From positions 186,001-250,000 of the forward strand of contig JAFUQU010000038.1 in NCBI GenBank assembly GCA_017472255.1: a stretch of 64,000 nt of DNA, written 5' to 3'. The notes under the pieces were generated by a model that saw only the letters and a list, made by a program, of their open reading frames with translations, had not been told where the DNA came from and did not search any database. The stretch comes from Clostridia bacterium. GTDB lineage: Bacteria; Bacillota; Clostridia; Oscillospirales; CAG-272. A program made the translations under genes and the position numbers. Positions 52,331 through 60,669 of this stretch are shown one piece after another (the first letter of the stretch is position 1; each line of letters opens with the position of its first letter).

Positions 52331-53794
52331 TTATTTGCTTGCGAACGCTTCCAGAGAGGCATCGATTTCCGTCTCAACCTTCGTCTTCTGTGTGGCAATG
52401 ATGGAAGCCAGATCACCGGCGCCGTTACGGACGGAGGTCGCTACTTTGCTGCGCAGATCCGAGCCCCAGCCGAACGCATAAGCAGTCAGATAAGTACGGG
52501 TGCTGCGAATGATATCCAGCATTTCCGCAGTTTCCTCATCGCGAATGTTCTTGACGCTGAGGGTTACATCATAGTAAGCCGGAACAACATCCTTGTAGGA
52601 GAGATAAGCCAGAGCGTCCAGCACATAGGATGCGGTCTCAATGTCGGGGTTGGAGCTGGGAATCGTAAGGAAGTACGTCCAAAGTGCAACAGGGCTGATG
52701 TAATTCTCCTGATCTTCATCAAACTTGGGCATCGGCACGATACCGTAATCGTCCGTCATGTCGGCATAACGTCCGCCGCCGTCGCCGCTCTTGATTTCGC
52801 TTCCCACGAACATGGCACGACCCGCGCCGAACACCAGCTCATAGTGCGAACCATCGGTTGTGGTATTGCCGAAATGCGCGATACCGTTGCCGGCAAAAAC
52901 CTTCGCCAGCTTTTCGGCTACCGCATAGTATTTATCGGTGCCTGCGGTAAAGGTAGGCGTATTATCTTCCATGCGTACATATTTCTCGCCGCAGGAGATG
53001 AAAGCCTGGGTAATGCAGTCGGGCGACATGGAAGTAAAGCCGTATACAGCGTTTCCGTTTGCGTTGAAGGTGTAGCTTTCGTCGCCGTTCAGGTTGTGAC
53101 CTACATTGACGTACTCATAGAGCTTGTCGTATGTCCACTTGCCCTCTTTTACGATATGATAGGGAAGATCAAGCTGGAGGTTGGTGATCATGTTGCGGTT
53201 GAAGTACATACACCAGCTCATTTCAAAGTTGTGCAGGCTGATATCGCTAGATGCGAAGTACAGCGCCTCATTGTCGCCGATCCGCATATCCTCCATCACC
53301 GCGTGATCCCACCACGGCTCGTCAAACTGGAAGCCGACGCCTTCGTTCAGATCCCAGAGCAGACCGTCCGACACCACGCCGCCCAGAGTATCGGTACGAA
53401 GATAGGCTGCCTGATATACGTTGTCGCCCGCCATGACCACGTTGCGGACTGTAGTATTCAGGTCATTGCCCCCCATGCCGACCTCAACAAGATTGAAATT
53501 GTACTTTTCCTCAACCGTTTCGTTGCGCTTCCAGACCGCATCGTCGAGGATATCACCGGACATTTCTACATCGATCATGTAATAGTCGTTGCCAGCATTA
53601 ACGTTGAGGATGTTGAAATCCGCACCACCGAGGTCGAGATCAGCATACTCGTATTCGGGTTCCGCCGCGGTGGTAGCGGCAGTGGTGGTGTCGCTGGAGG
53701 TGGTGTCCTGCGAGCCAGACGCTTCGCTGCCGCAGGCAAGTGCCTGAGACGAAACCATCAGCAGACAGAGTAAGAACGCAATTTTTCTTTTCAT
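52331..53794 (-). CDS. Extracellular solute-binding lipoprotein (ABC sugar-uptake type)
   Basis: The 487-residue product has a lipobox SQALAC (Cys21), a Ser/Thr-rich linker and a solute-binding fold (LGGADFNILNV, DDAVWKRNETV). It is a clear relative of the lipoprotein at 7816-9276, and the genetic layout is the same: an AraC gene diverges from it and no permease gene is adjacent. It probably binds an oligosaccharide and passes it to a permease encoded elsewhere. ATAATGGAGGAAT precedes the ATG. Confidence 0.87.
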   Translation of the reverse strand: MKRKIAFLLCLLMVSSQALACGSEASGSQDTTSSDTTTAATTAAEPEYEYADLDLGGADFNILNVNAGNDYYMIDVEMSGDILDDAVWKRNETVEEKYNFNLVEVGMGGNDLNTTVRNVVMAGDNVYQAAYLRTDTLGGVVSDGLLWDLNEGVGFQFDEPWWDHAVMEDMRIGDNEALYFASSDISLHNFEMSWCMYFNRNMITNLQLDLPYHIVKEGKWTYDKLYEYVNVGHNLNGDESYTFNANGNAVYGFTSMSPDCITQAFISCGEKYVRMEDNTPTFTAGTDKYYAVAEKLAKVFAGNGIAHFGNTTTDGSHYELVFGAGRAMFVGSEIKSGDGGGRYADMTDDYGIVPMPKFDEDQENYISPVALWTYFLTIPSSNPDIETASYVLDALAYLSYKDVVPAYYDVTLSVKNIRDEETAEMLDIIRSTRTYLTAYAFGWGSDLRSKVATSVRNGAGDLASIIATQKTKVETEIDASLEAFASK

Positions 53795-53916
53795 GATAAT
53801 TCCTCCATTATACTTATATTTCGTTCAGGATTTTACAGTGACAGTTATGACAAAATAGCATACCGCTGTCTTCCCCGGCATTTCGGTAAAATGTCGTAAA
53901 TTTCTCTGAAATCCTA

Positions 53917-53950
53917 TTGACATTTTATCATATTCATGGTAAAATGTCAA
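53917..53950 (+). promoter_or_regulatory. AraC-gene promoter embedded in a perfect 11-bp inverted repeat
   Basis: TTGACA (53917-53922), 17 bp and TAAAAT (53940-53945) overlap the arms of TTGACATTTTA (53917-53927) and TAAAATGTCAA (53940-53950). A third TAAAATGTC copy is at about 53887-53895. Binding there would directly block or modulate RNA polymerase. Confidence 0.7.
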
Positions 53951-53980
53951 GGAAAGAAACGTACAGGATGGTGATATTTT

Positions 53981-54826
53981 GTGACAAAAAATGCTTTTCT
54001 TGACCGCATCATATACGAAGCCAAGCACGACAGCTCCACTGAACCAACGCTCTGGACACCTAAGCATTTGACAGTAAACCCGATGATTCACTTTCACCAG
54101 GCGGTAGAGGTCATCTATATTGAGAAGGGAGAAGCTACCATGCGGGTCGATCTTCATGAAGATGTGACCGTAACGGCGGGCGAATTTTTTGTTGTCGATG
54201 AGGCGGTGCTGCACAGTACGCTGGCATCGACAGACGGGAAATTCCACCTCATGCTGATTCCCACAGCGGAGCTGGACGGCTTTCTTCATCTGCGCGGCAA
54301 TCGCTGCTTCGGTGCATACAAATGCCCGGACAACAGGTACGGTTCCCTGTCCGCCCTCGTCAAGGAGATATATGGGCTTGGTTTGAGTGCGTTGTCCAAT
54401 GAGAAGAAGGAATACCGTAAAATTCTGCTGAACGCTCTGCTTTCCGGTATCCTCATGTGTACCGGCGCCAAGCCAAAGTATGAGCGCGCATCAACACATC
54501 TGGCGCCGATCATACTGTACATTCAGGAGCACATCAGCGAGCCGTTCACCATTAAGGAGCTGGCCGCCCATTTCGGCTACACGCCCCGCAGTCTGAGTAC
54601 ACTTTTTGGCAGTATGTCGCCCAAAAACTCTCACCTTTCCTCTACCTCTCTCAAGCAGTATATCGCTATCCTGCGCCTGTCCAACGCCAAGCAGATGCTG
54701 GACAGCGGCGCCACGCTGGAGGAAGCCGCCGAAGGCAGCGGCTACGGCTGTATGCGCAGCTTCCACCGCGCCTTCGCCACGCTGGAACATATTACCCCCG
54801 GCGAGTATGCCGGGCGGCAAAAATGA
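53981..54826 (+). CDS. AraC-family transcriptional regulator
   Basis: Translation probably starts at the GTG at 53981, six nt after GGTGA; no in-frame ATG is near. The 281-residue protein has an N-terminal cupin (HFHQAVEVIYIEKGEATM) and a C-terminal AraC domain with FTIKELAAHFGYTPRSLS and LEEAAEGSGYGCMRSFHRAF. The closing motif is HITPGEYAGR. It is divergent from the solute-binding lipoprotein gene and its promoter lies inside a perfect palindrome, so it probably controls both itself and the lipoprotein. Confidence 0.86.
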   Translation: MTKNAFLDRIIYEAKHDSSTEPTLWTPKHLTVNPMIHFHQAVEVIYIEKGEATMRVDLHEDVTVTAGEFFVVDEAVLHSTLASTDGKFHLMLIPTAELDGFLHLRGNRCFGAYKCPDNRYGSLSALVKEIYGLGLSALSNEKKEYRKILLNALLSGILMCTGAKPKYERASTHLAPIILYIQEHISEPFTIKELAAHFGYTPRSLSTLFGSMSPKNSHLSSTSLKQYIAILRLSNAKQMLDSGATLEEAAEGSGYGCMRSFHRAFATLEHITPGEYAGRQK

Positions 54827-54854
54827 TATTTGCATATTATTCACGCAATGTCTC

Positions 54855-54883
54855 TTGACATCGCCGCCCATATCTGCTATGCT
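54855..54883 (+). promoter_or_regulatory. Sigma-A type promoter
   Basis: TTGACA (54855-54860), 17 bp and TATGCT (54878-54883) precede the peroxiredoxin gene. Confidence 0.55.
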
Positions 54884-54933
54884 AATAGCAAGAGGCGCGC
54901 CGCGCCCAATTTTCCATCAAAGGAGACCCATTT

Positions 54934-55398
54934 ATGCTCGAACAAGGCACCAAAGCCCCCGCATTCACCCTTCCCGACAAGGACGGCAATCCCGTCAGCC
55001 TGTCCGATTTCGCAGGCAAAAAGGTCGTGCTCTACTTCTACCCGAAGGATAACACCGCCGGCTGCACCAAGCAGGCCTGCGCATTCGCCGCCGCATACGA
55101 GGATTTCAAATCCCTCGACGTGGTTGTCATCGGCGTCAGCAAGGATTCCACCGCGTCCCATCAGAAGTTCGCGGACAAGTTTAATCTGCCCTTCATCCTC
55201 CTTTCCGACCCCGATCGTCTTGCCATCGAACCCTACGGCGTGTGGCAGGAAAAGAAGCAGTGCGGAAAGGTAAGCATGGGCGTAGTTCGCACGACCTATA
55301 TCATCGACGAGAACGGCAATATCGAAAAGGTAATGCCCAAGGTCAAGCCCGATACCAACGCCTCTGAGATTCTGGATTATCTCAAAGCAGCAAAATAA
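54934..55398 (+). CDS. bcp: Bcp-type thiol peroxidase (peroxiredoxin Q)
   Basis: The 154-residue protein reduces hydrogen peroxide and alkyl peroxides with thioredoxin as donor. The peroxidatic Cys44 and resolving Cys49 are in the Bcp motif GCTKQAC. The preceding YFYPKDNTAG and the later RTTYIIDENG are typical. AAAGGAGA precedes the ATG. It is a monocistronic gene with its own promoter and terminator. Confidence 0.95.
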   Translation: MLEQGTKAPAFTLPDKDGNPVSLSDFAGKKVVLYFYPKDNTAGCTKQACAFAAAYEDFKSLDVVVIGVSKDSTASHQKFADKFNLPFILLSDPDRLAIEPYGVWQEKKQCGKVSMGVVRTTYIIDENGNIEKVMPKVKPDTNASEILDYLKAAK

Positions 55399-55403
55399 TT
55401 CTT

Positions 55404-55445
55404 GAGAAAGCACTTCCAGCGCGTCAGCGCCGGAAGTGCTTTCTC
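55404..55445. terminator. Bidirectional terminator overlapping the end of the ArsR-like gene
   Basis: GAGAAAGCACTTCC (55404-55417) pairs with GGAAGTGCTTTCTC (55432-55445). The right arm lies inside the last codons of the convergent leftward gene. Confidence 0.85.
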
Positions 55446-56062
55446 ATTGATTCCTGCTGAAAATTCCCCTGCGTGTAGGTGGTGTCCACCATGTCGCAGA
55501 TGCCCGCCAGCAGCATAATCAGTCCCTGTACGCGGTGGGGACGGATGGCATAGCGCCCCTTGCCCTCGTTTTCGCTGTCTTCGAAGACCAGATCAGCGGC
55601 AATCAGCGGTTTCAAATGGTGGTAGACCTGCCCGGTGGACGAGAAACCGCAGTCGCTGACAAGCTCAGCTACCGTGCGCGGCTTTCGCAGGATTGCCAGC
55701 AGCAGGTTTAGTCGGTCGTTGCTGCCGATGCAGGCAAGTACCTGCTCGGCGGTGCGGTTCTCGATCAGTGGCAGCAGATCGTCGGTGCTGACAGCGCTGC
55801 GAATCCAGTTTGACTGCCGTCCTCCCGACGTAAAAACGCCCATGTAGGTGATCAGACCGCTTTGACCGCTCTTACCGCATTCCTGCTGAAGCCGAACCAT
55901 CCGGGCGTTCAGCTCGGCATCGGGATGGTGCATATCGATCTGATGTACATGGCCAACCTTTTCCGCTCCATCGTTCATTGTCGGCTTGCCGGTAAGCAGC
56001 TGCTTCAGCTCCGCCAGCTCCCGTTTGATCTCATCGATCTCCTGTGCAAAATTTCTTTCCAT
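55424..56062 (-). CDS. ArsR-like winged-helix transcriptional regulator
   Basis: The 212-residue protein has an N-terminal coiled coil (EIDEIKRELAELKQLL) and a middle segment without known motifs. A winged-helix domain lies at about 115-190: NDRLNLLLAILRKPRTVAEL, then GFSSTGQVYHHLKPLIAADL and a basic wing. This resembles ArsR/HTH_20 repressors. A palindrome overlaps its own promoter. The divergent neighbour is the remnant of an ABC exporter, so in the ancestor it probably controlled that exporter. Confidence 0.82.
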   Translation of the reverse strand: MERNFAQEIDEIKRELAELKQLLTGKPTMNDGAEKVGHVHQIDMHHPDAELNARMVRLQQECGKSGQSGLITYMGVFTSGGRQSNWIRSAVSTDDLLPLIENRTAEQVLACIGSNDRLNLLLAILRKPRTVAELVSDCGFSSTGQVYHHLKPLIAADLVFEDSENEGKGRYAIRPHRVQGLIMLLAGICDMVDTTYTQGNFQQESMRKHFRR

Positions 56063-56096
56063 TTCTTCCTTCTCCTTTAAATTCGGTATTCCGGAT

Positions 56097-56144
56097 TTCC
56101 GTATTTATAGTATATCACATTTCTTTTATTTTGTCAATACGGAA
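56097..56144 (-). promoter_or_regulatory. Promoter of the ArsR-like gene flanked by inverted repeats
   Basis: On the minus strand TTGACA (56132-56137), 17 bp and TATACT (56109-56114). TTCCGTATT (56097-56105) and AATACGGAA (56136-56144) form a perfect 9-bp inverted repeat around it, with further weaker AATTCG copies outside. This suggests autoregulation. Confidence 0.65.
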
Positions 56145-56255
56145 TTACGAATTTCAGAATTTTTTATTCAACCAAATGGTCATTCTCCGGAAACGATTTT
56201 CTAACACCGATCTGTTTACTGCTTTTCGCTATTTCTTTGAAAGGAGATGATTTCA

Positions 56256-56516
56256 TTGAATAATCCCGGATTTGTTCATTTCGAAAATGTGTGCAAATTC
56301 TATCAGAACGGCAACCACCGCTTCGGCTTTAACGAGGACGACATCGCCGCCGTCCGTGAAACCGAAGGCGTGAAAACCGTCATGCCGCACTATGTGATGG
56401 ATACGCTTGCCGACACCGGCTCGGGCAGCGCACTGGTCGCGAGCATCTACGGCTACGACTACGACAATATGCAGCTTGCACAGATGAAGCTGGTGGAGGA
56501 AAACTATCTGACATGA
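56256..56516 (+). pseudogene. Remnant of a MacB-type ABC exporter (ATPase start fused to permease fragment)
   Basis: A TTG at 56256, nine nt after AAGGAG, opens an 86-residue frame. Residues 4-18 (GFVHFENVCKFYQNG) match the beginning of a MacB/LolD-type ATPase. Residues from about 25 (EDDIAAVRETEGVKTVMPHY) match the periplasmic-domain start of an FtsX-like permease. The rest of the ATPase, the first permease helix and most of the permease are absent. This looks like a large in-frame deletion that left a short chimera beside its former regulator. Expression of a small protein is possible but transport is not. Confidence 0.65.
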
Positions 56517-56541
56517 TAAACAGAAGAAAATGAACGTCCAA

Positions 56542-56607
56542 AACGGACATGATTCCGGAAAGATGTCAGATTGGGTACTTTACATCCGAATCAATCCGTT
56601 GTATAAT
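56542..56607 (+). promoter_or_regulatory. Promoter of the PnuC-like operon with AACGGACAT half-site
   Basis: TTTACA (56579-56584), 17 bp and TATAAT (56602-56607). Upstream, AACGGACAT (56542-56550) and ATGTCAG (56563-56569) resemble the inverted repeat in front of GH130 (35781-35811) with nearly the same spacing. Confidence 0.55.
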
Positions 56608-56644
56608 ATAGACGTTAAATCAAAATTATGCGCCGGAGTTATAT

Positions 56645-57349
56645 ATGAAAGCTCAGAAACGTCTCTCCACCTCCCATCTTATCATCTTTCGTCTCTGCTT
56701 GATTGCCGTTGCGGCCGTAGCCATCACCGTCACCGGCATCGTATTCCACCAGTCTCCTTTCCGCATGGTACCGCTGTATGTGTCGCTGGTAGTCGGACTG
56801 CTGCAAGCGCAGGCGAATCGCTACGCCCCCCTGATCGGCGGCTTCAACGCCATCCTGCACGCTGCGGTTTCCTTCCATTTTGGAACCTATGCGTCGGCGG
56901 CCAGCGCGCTGTTCACCTCCTGCCCGCTCCAGCTGGCAACCTTTGTGCGTTGGAGCCGACACAGCTACAAGCATTCCACCGAGTTCCGCCGTTTGAATAC
57001 AAAACAGCGGCTTGTCGTCATCGGCGGCTTCATCGTCTGCTATGCGGCGGTCTACGCCATGCTCACCGCCGCGGATTCCAGCTATCGTGTGCTTGACACG
57101 GTAAGCTCCCTGCTGGGACTGCTGATTTCAATTCTGACCATGCTGTCCTTCATTGAGTATACCTACCTCATGATTCCCTCTGGCATCCTCAGCATCGCGC
57201 TGAATATCAACGTCACGATGGATTACCCCGCGCAGATCACCTATGTGATTTACTCGGTTTACTCCTTCATCTGCATCGTACAGCAGTTCTTCACGGTGCG
57301 CAACCTCTACGCCGAGCAGCGCGCCGACAAGGCTGCCGTACAGCAATAA
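56645..57349 (+). CDS. pnuC: PnuC-like membrane transporter
   Basis: The 234-residue protein has about seven hydrophobic segments. It carries motifs like those of PnuC/SWEET-related vitamin transporters: YAPLIGGFNAILHAAVSF in the third helix and LATFVRWSRHSYK at a helix end. PnuC takes up nicotinamide riboside for NAD synthesis by facilitated diffusion. No NAD-salvage gene is adjacent; instead a sialidase-like gene follows by 21 bp, so another small nutrient is possible. The family call is by pattern only. Confidence 0.65.
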   Translation: MKAQKRLSTSHLIIFRLCLIAVAAVAITVTGIVFHQSPFRMVPLYVSLVVGLLQAQANRYAPLIGGFNAILHAAVSFHFGTYASAASALFTSCPLQLATFVRWSRHSYKHSTEFRRLNTKQRLVVIGGFIVCYAAVYAMLTAADSSYRVLDTVSSLLGLLISILTMLSFIEYTYLMIPSGILSIALNINVTMDYPAQITYVIYSVYSFICIVQQFFTVRNLYAEQRADKAAVQQ

Positions 57350-57370
57350 TTCTTCAAGGAGGTCTTCCTT

Positions 57371-58483
57371 ATGAACACCATCACCCCCGAAGTCACCCAC
57401 GGTATCGTCAACCGGGCAAAAAACACGATCTTCTCCTATCAGGGCTGGCCGTCCATCTGCCGGGACGAAAACGGCACGCTCTACGCCGTTGCGTCCGGCT
57501 TCCGCGTGGAGCACGTCTGCCCCTTCGGAAAAACGGTCATGTACATCAGCAAAAATGACGGCAAAACCTGGACGCCGCCCATCGTCATCAATGACACCTA
57601 TCTTGATGACCGGGACGCGGGAATTCTCTACATGGGCAACGGTCGAATGCTGGTCACATGGTTCAGCCACTCGACGAAATTCTACCTCGACCCCTATTTC
57701 ACATGGATCAAGAACCATGCCGCTCCCGTGGCAGCAGGCGCTGTGGTCGGTATGCTGGGCGGCTATCCCTTCGTGCCGGAAGAGCTGTCCAAGGGCGGCT
57801 CCTTCATCCGCGTGTCCGAGGATTACGGCGTGACGTGGAGCGACACCATTCAGATTCCCGTGTCCGCGCCGCACGGTCCGATTCTGTGCCGGGACGGCTC
57901 CCTGCTCTATCTGGGCAAGGAGATGTACGCTGACCACATCATTCCCAAGGGTGCGGTCTGTGCCTACAAGAGCACCGACGGCGGCTACACATGGAATCAA
58001 ACCGCCAGCCTGAGCTTCCCCGAAGGCACCATCCCCGGTAACTTCCACGAACCCCACGCCATCGAACTGCCTGACGGACGCATTCTCGGCATGATTCGCG
58101 TGGAGGGCAAGAATTTAACCAATCTGGTGGGCTACACCATGTATCAGACCATCTCCGAAGACGGCGGCAAAACATGGACGATCCCCGCTCCCACCGATGT
58201 CAGCGGTTCGCCGCCTCACCTGATGCTGCACTCGTCGGGCGCGCTGATCTGCTCCTACGGGCGGCGCAATCCTCCGCACAGCGAGCGAGCCATGATCAGC
58301 TGGGACTACGGCAAAACATGGACAGAGGAATATGTGATCGACGACCGTCCCACAGACTATGATCTGGGCTATCCCGCGTCGGTGGAGTTGAACGACGGCA
58401 GCATTCTGACCGTGTATTACCAGAAATTTTCTGGCGATCAGACAACCTCCATTCTTTATTCCAGATGGAAGCTGAAGAAATAA
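57371..58483 (+). CDS. Sialidase-like (BNR/Asp-box) six-bladed propeller protein
   Basis: AAGGAGGTC precedes the ATG. The 370-residue protein contains five Asp-box repeats (SKNDGKTWT, SEDYGVTWS, STDGGYTWN, SEDGGKTWT, SWDYGKTWT), spaced as in GH33-like propellers. It has no signal peptide, so it is cytoplasmic. True sialidases also need an Arg triad, which I cannot confirm, so a related exo-glycosidase or lyase remains possible. It forms an operon with the PnuC-like transporter gene. Confidence 0.78.
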   Translation: MNTITPEVTHGIVNRAKNTIFSYQGWPSICRDENGTLYAVASGFRVEHVCPFGKTVMYISKNDGKTWTPPIVINDTYLDDRDAGILYMGNGRMLVTWFSHSTKFYLDPYFTWIKNHAAPVAAGAVVGMLGGYPFVPEELSKGGSFIRVSEDYGVTWSDTIQIPVSAPHGPILCRDGSLLYLGKEMYADHIIPKGAVCAYKSTDGGYTWNQTASLSFPEGTIPGNFHEPHAIELPDGRILGMIRVEGKNLTNLVGYTMYQTISEDGGKTWTIPAPTDVSGSPPHLMLHSSGALICSYGRRNPPHSERAMISWDYGKTWTEEYVIDDRPTDYDLGYPASVELNDGSILTVYYQKFSGDQTTSILYSRWKLKK

Positions 58484-58485
58484 TG

Positions 58486-58525
58486 AAATGGGTCTGCCGC
58501 ACCTTTGTGCAGCAGACCCATTTTT
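58486..58525 (+). terminator. Rho-independent terminator
   Basis: AAATGGGTCTGCCGCAC pairs with GTGCAGCAGACCCATTT (one mismatch) and is followed by T residues, directly after the sialidase-like gene. Confidence 0.88.
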
Positions 58526-58570
58526 CTACCTATGGTTGAAAAATACCGCGTGAACTCAACAAATCTCCTA

Positions 58571-58599
58571 TTGCAGGTTGCGAAACGGTATGCTATAAT
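58571..58599 (+). promoter_or_regulatory. Sigma-A type promoter
   Basis: TTGCAG (58571-58576), 17 bp and TATAAT (58594-58599) lie 48 bp before the XRE gene. Confidence 0.65.
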
Positions 58600-58647
58600 A
58601 AAAGTACGAAGCAGCTGTTCGTAATACAATCGCAAGGAGAATATCAT

Positions 58648-59475
58648 ATGCTTGATATCAAAGAATTCGGAGAAAAACTCCGCTGCCACCGCAAACGTCT
58701 GGGACTGACGCAGGAAGCCGTCGCCGAGAAGGTCGGCGTGTCGGCACAGGCCGTCTCAAAATGGGAGGCGGGCGACTGTCTGCCCGATTGTTTCAACCTG
58801 AAAGCGCTGGGGGAAACCTACGGCATCTCGCTGGACATTCTGCTGGAAACCGAGACAGCGGACAATATTGACGCAGTTGCCGCCAAAATCGAGCAGCTGG
58901 CGGATGAATTTATCTGGGCGAAGGCAAACCGGGACGCGGAGCACGCTCACCATGATCTGGGCGATGATTTATGGAAGATGTGGAAAGGCATCTATTTCAT
59001 CGAAACCGGAAATAAGGAGCTTCAGCAGCGCGATAAGGAAACGGGAAATCTTCGCGTATGCAGCAAATACGGCATGAAAGTCTGGGACGACGCGGGCGTC
59101 GCTTGTGTTGTGCAGGCAAAGCTGCGCGAACAGATGAAGCGCGTGGGTGACACTGAACTGACACTGCTTTCGGAGATGTGCTCGCCGGAGGGATTTGCAA
59201 TCCTGTCCCGGCTCGATCCGCATGAGCTTGTCACAAAAGAGTCGCTGGCGGAGTCCACCGGCATCGAAAAGTATCGTCTCAACGAACTGCTGATCTATTT
59301 TACCGAGCACGAAATCATCGTATTCAACGTGCGCGAAGGCGGCGTCAGGGGCTACAAGCTGGGCGCGCATTTTGGAATCGCGGCGGCGATGGTAACGGCG
59401 GCCGCGTATGTGCTGTCGAAAAAGGACTGCTGTATCAGCGAATACATCTCAAACGATACCATCCCCATGATATGA
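58648..59475 (+). CDS. XRE-family transcriptional regulator with a long C-terminal domain
   Basis: The 275-residue protein starts with a Cro/CI helix-turn-helix (residues 3-62; LTQEAVAEKVGVSAQAVSKW, then GDCLPDCFNLKALGETYGIS). The remaining 210 residues are mostly helical. They include a second possible winged-helix unit near residues 190-240 (LVTKESLAESTGIEKYRLNE) and a weakly hydrophobic patch near 245-262. AAGGAG precedes the ATG. The neighbours are independent units, so its targets are unknown. Confidence 0.82.
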   Translation: MLDIKEFGEKLRCHRKRLGLTQEAVAEKVGVSAQAVSKWEAGDCLPDCFNLKALGETYGISLDILLETETADNIDAVAAKIEQLADEFIWAKANRDAEHAHHDLGDDLWKMWKGIYFIETGNKELQQRDKETGNLRVCSKYGMKVWDDAGVACVVQAKLREQMKRVGDTELTLLSEMCSPEGFAILSRLDPHELVTKESLAESTGIEKYRLNELLIYFTEHEIIVFNVREGGVRGYKLGAHFGIAAAMVTAAAYVLSKKDCCISEYISNDTIPMI

Positions 59476-59476
59476 A

Positions 59477-59509
59477 AAATCCGTCCGGAGCGCTGCTCCG
59501 GACGGATTT
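59477..59509. terminator. Bidirectional terminator
   Basis: AAATCCGTCCGGAGC and GCTCCGGACGGATTT form a perfect 15-bp stem with a 3-nt loop between convergent genes. Confidence 0.92.
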
Positions 59510-59514
59510 CTTGC

Positions 59515-60504
59515 TTATAACATCTTTTTCAGCGCGTCCCACGCGATGTCCGCGTAGAAGCGGTGTCCGCCGTCGCCTACGACGTGGGCGATGCGATCGG
59601 GCACACCGGCAGCCTCGTAAGCCTTCCTGCCGATGGCCACCATCTCCTTCGCCTCAGCCAGCGGGAAGATATTGTCCTGGGCGCCGCTGACCACCACCAG
59701 CCTGCGGGGCGCGGTCATGGCAAGCAACTCGCTCATGTCAAAATACTCGAGAATATGCGGCACATAATTGCAAGTACAGTGCATCATCGCGCCGATGGAC
59801 GCCGCGAAGCTCGATACCGCGCATGAGGGAACGGTTCCCGCCAGACGGGGTTCCATCGCGCCGCAGTAGGTGGAGCAGGTGCCGCCGCCCGAATTACCCA
59901 GCGTGTAGATTGCATCCGGGTTTACGATATCCGCGAACTTCTCCAGCAGCGCGTCGATGCAGCGCATCACGTCCCAGACACGCTCGCCGATGGTCGTGCG
60001 CCCGATGAGAAGATTGGTCATGGACGGATTCTGACACTGGGGACCTTTCTCATTGCCGCCGCACTCGCCGAAGTCACGCTGCTCCAGCGCAATGGCGCAC
60101 CAGCCTTCCTTCACCGCGCGGACACAGAAATCCCGGTCGCCCGCGACAACCTCTCCCTCATATTTTGTGCGTCCCAGCGAAATGTGCATACCCTTGCTGT
60201 GACCCTGCATACAGATCACCGTATTCAGCGGCGCGGCGGCGCCGTTTGGAATCAGCATATGGCAGGGTACATAATAGCCCGGCTCACTCTGGAAGCGGAA
60301 TCGGATTTCGCGGTATTCGTCCCCCGCTTTGTCGAAATCGATTTCCACCAGCAGCTCGGCGGGAACCATTTTATCCATTCCCAGCAGCTCGCCTAGCTTT
60401 TCGCGAGCGCGCGCCTGCCAGTCCGCCAGCGGCTCCACACCGTCCCAGCGCATGGACGGAACCGTTTCGGCAGCCAGCTTATGTGTATATTCAAAAGGTA
60501 ACAT
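59515..60504 (-). CDS. Alpha/beta hydrolase, acetylxylan-esterase-like
   Basis: I choose the ATG at 60504, nine nt after GGAGG. The longer in-frame ORF and an ATG two codons earlier fit that site poorly. The 329-residue enzyme has the nucleophile elbow LGNSGGGT and the late catalytic His in GDGGHRFY, in a layout like abhydrolase_7/AXE1 esterases that deacetylate sugars or cephalosporin C. It carries no signal peptide. An aspartate in SGAQDNIFP is the probable third triad residue. It is a single gene; the natural ester is unknown. Confidence 0.82.
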   Translation of the reverse strand: MLPFEYTHKLAAETVPSMRWDGVEPLADWQARAREKLGELLGMDKMVPAELLVEIDFDKAGDEYREIRFRFQSEPGYYVPCHMLIPNGAAAPLNTVICMQGHSKGMHISLGRTKYEGEVVAGDRDFCVRAVKEGWCAIALEQRDFGECGGNEKGPQCQNPSMTNLLIGRTTIGERVWDVMRCIDALLEKFADIVNPDAIYTLGNSGGGTCSTYCGAMEPRLAGTVPSCAVSSFAASIGAMMHCTCNYVPHILEYFDMSELLAMTAPRRLVVVSGAQDNIFPLAEAKEMVAIGRKAYEAAGVPDRIAHVVGDGGHRFYADIAWDALKKML

Positions 60505-60669
60505 GATCATCAGCCTCCGTGATTGTTTTGGTGGTTTCAGTTTAGCATATCCAACCGGGCTTGTCAAGCCTTTTGGCAAAAATGCGCATCGATTGAGCAG
60601 AAATGCTCATGCAAAGCGGATATCCGATTGAAATTCGGATATTATTTTCGGAAAAATTTGCGCAAACAA

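Noticed and set aside
56530..57096. A rightward frame overlapping the PnuC-like gene
   Set aside because: It lacks a ribosome-binding site and is rich in His/Arg/Cys; the 56645 frame has clear transmembrane helices.
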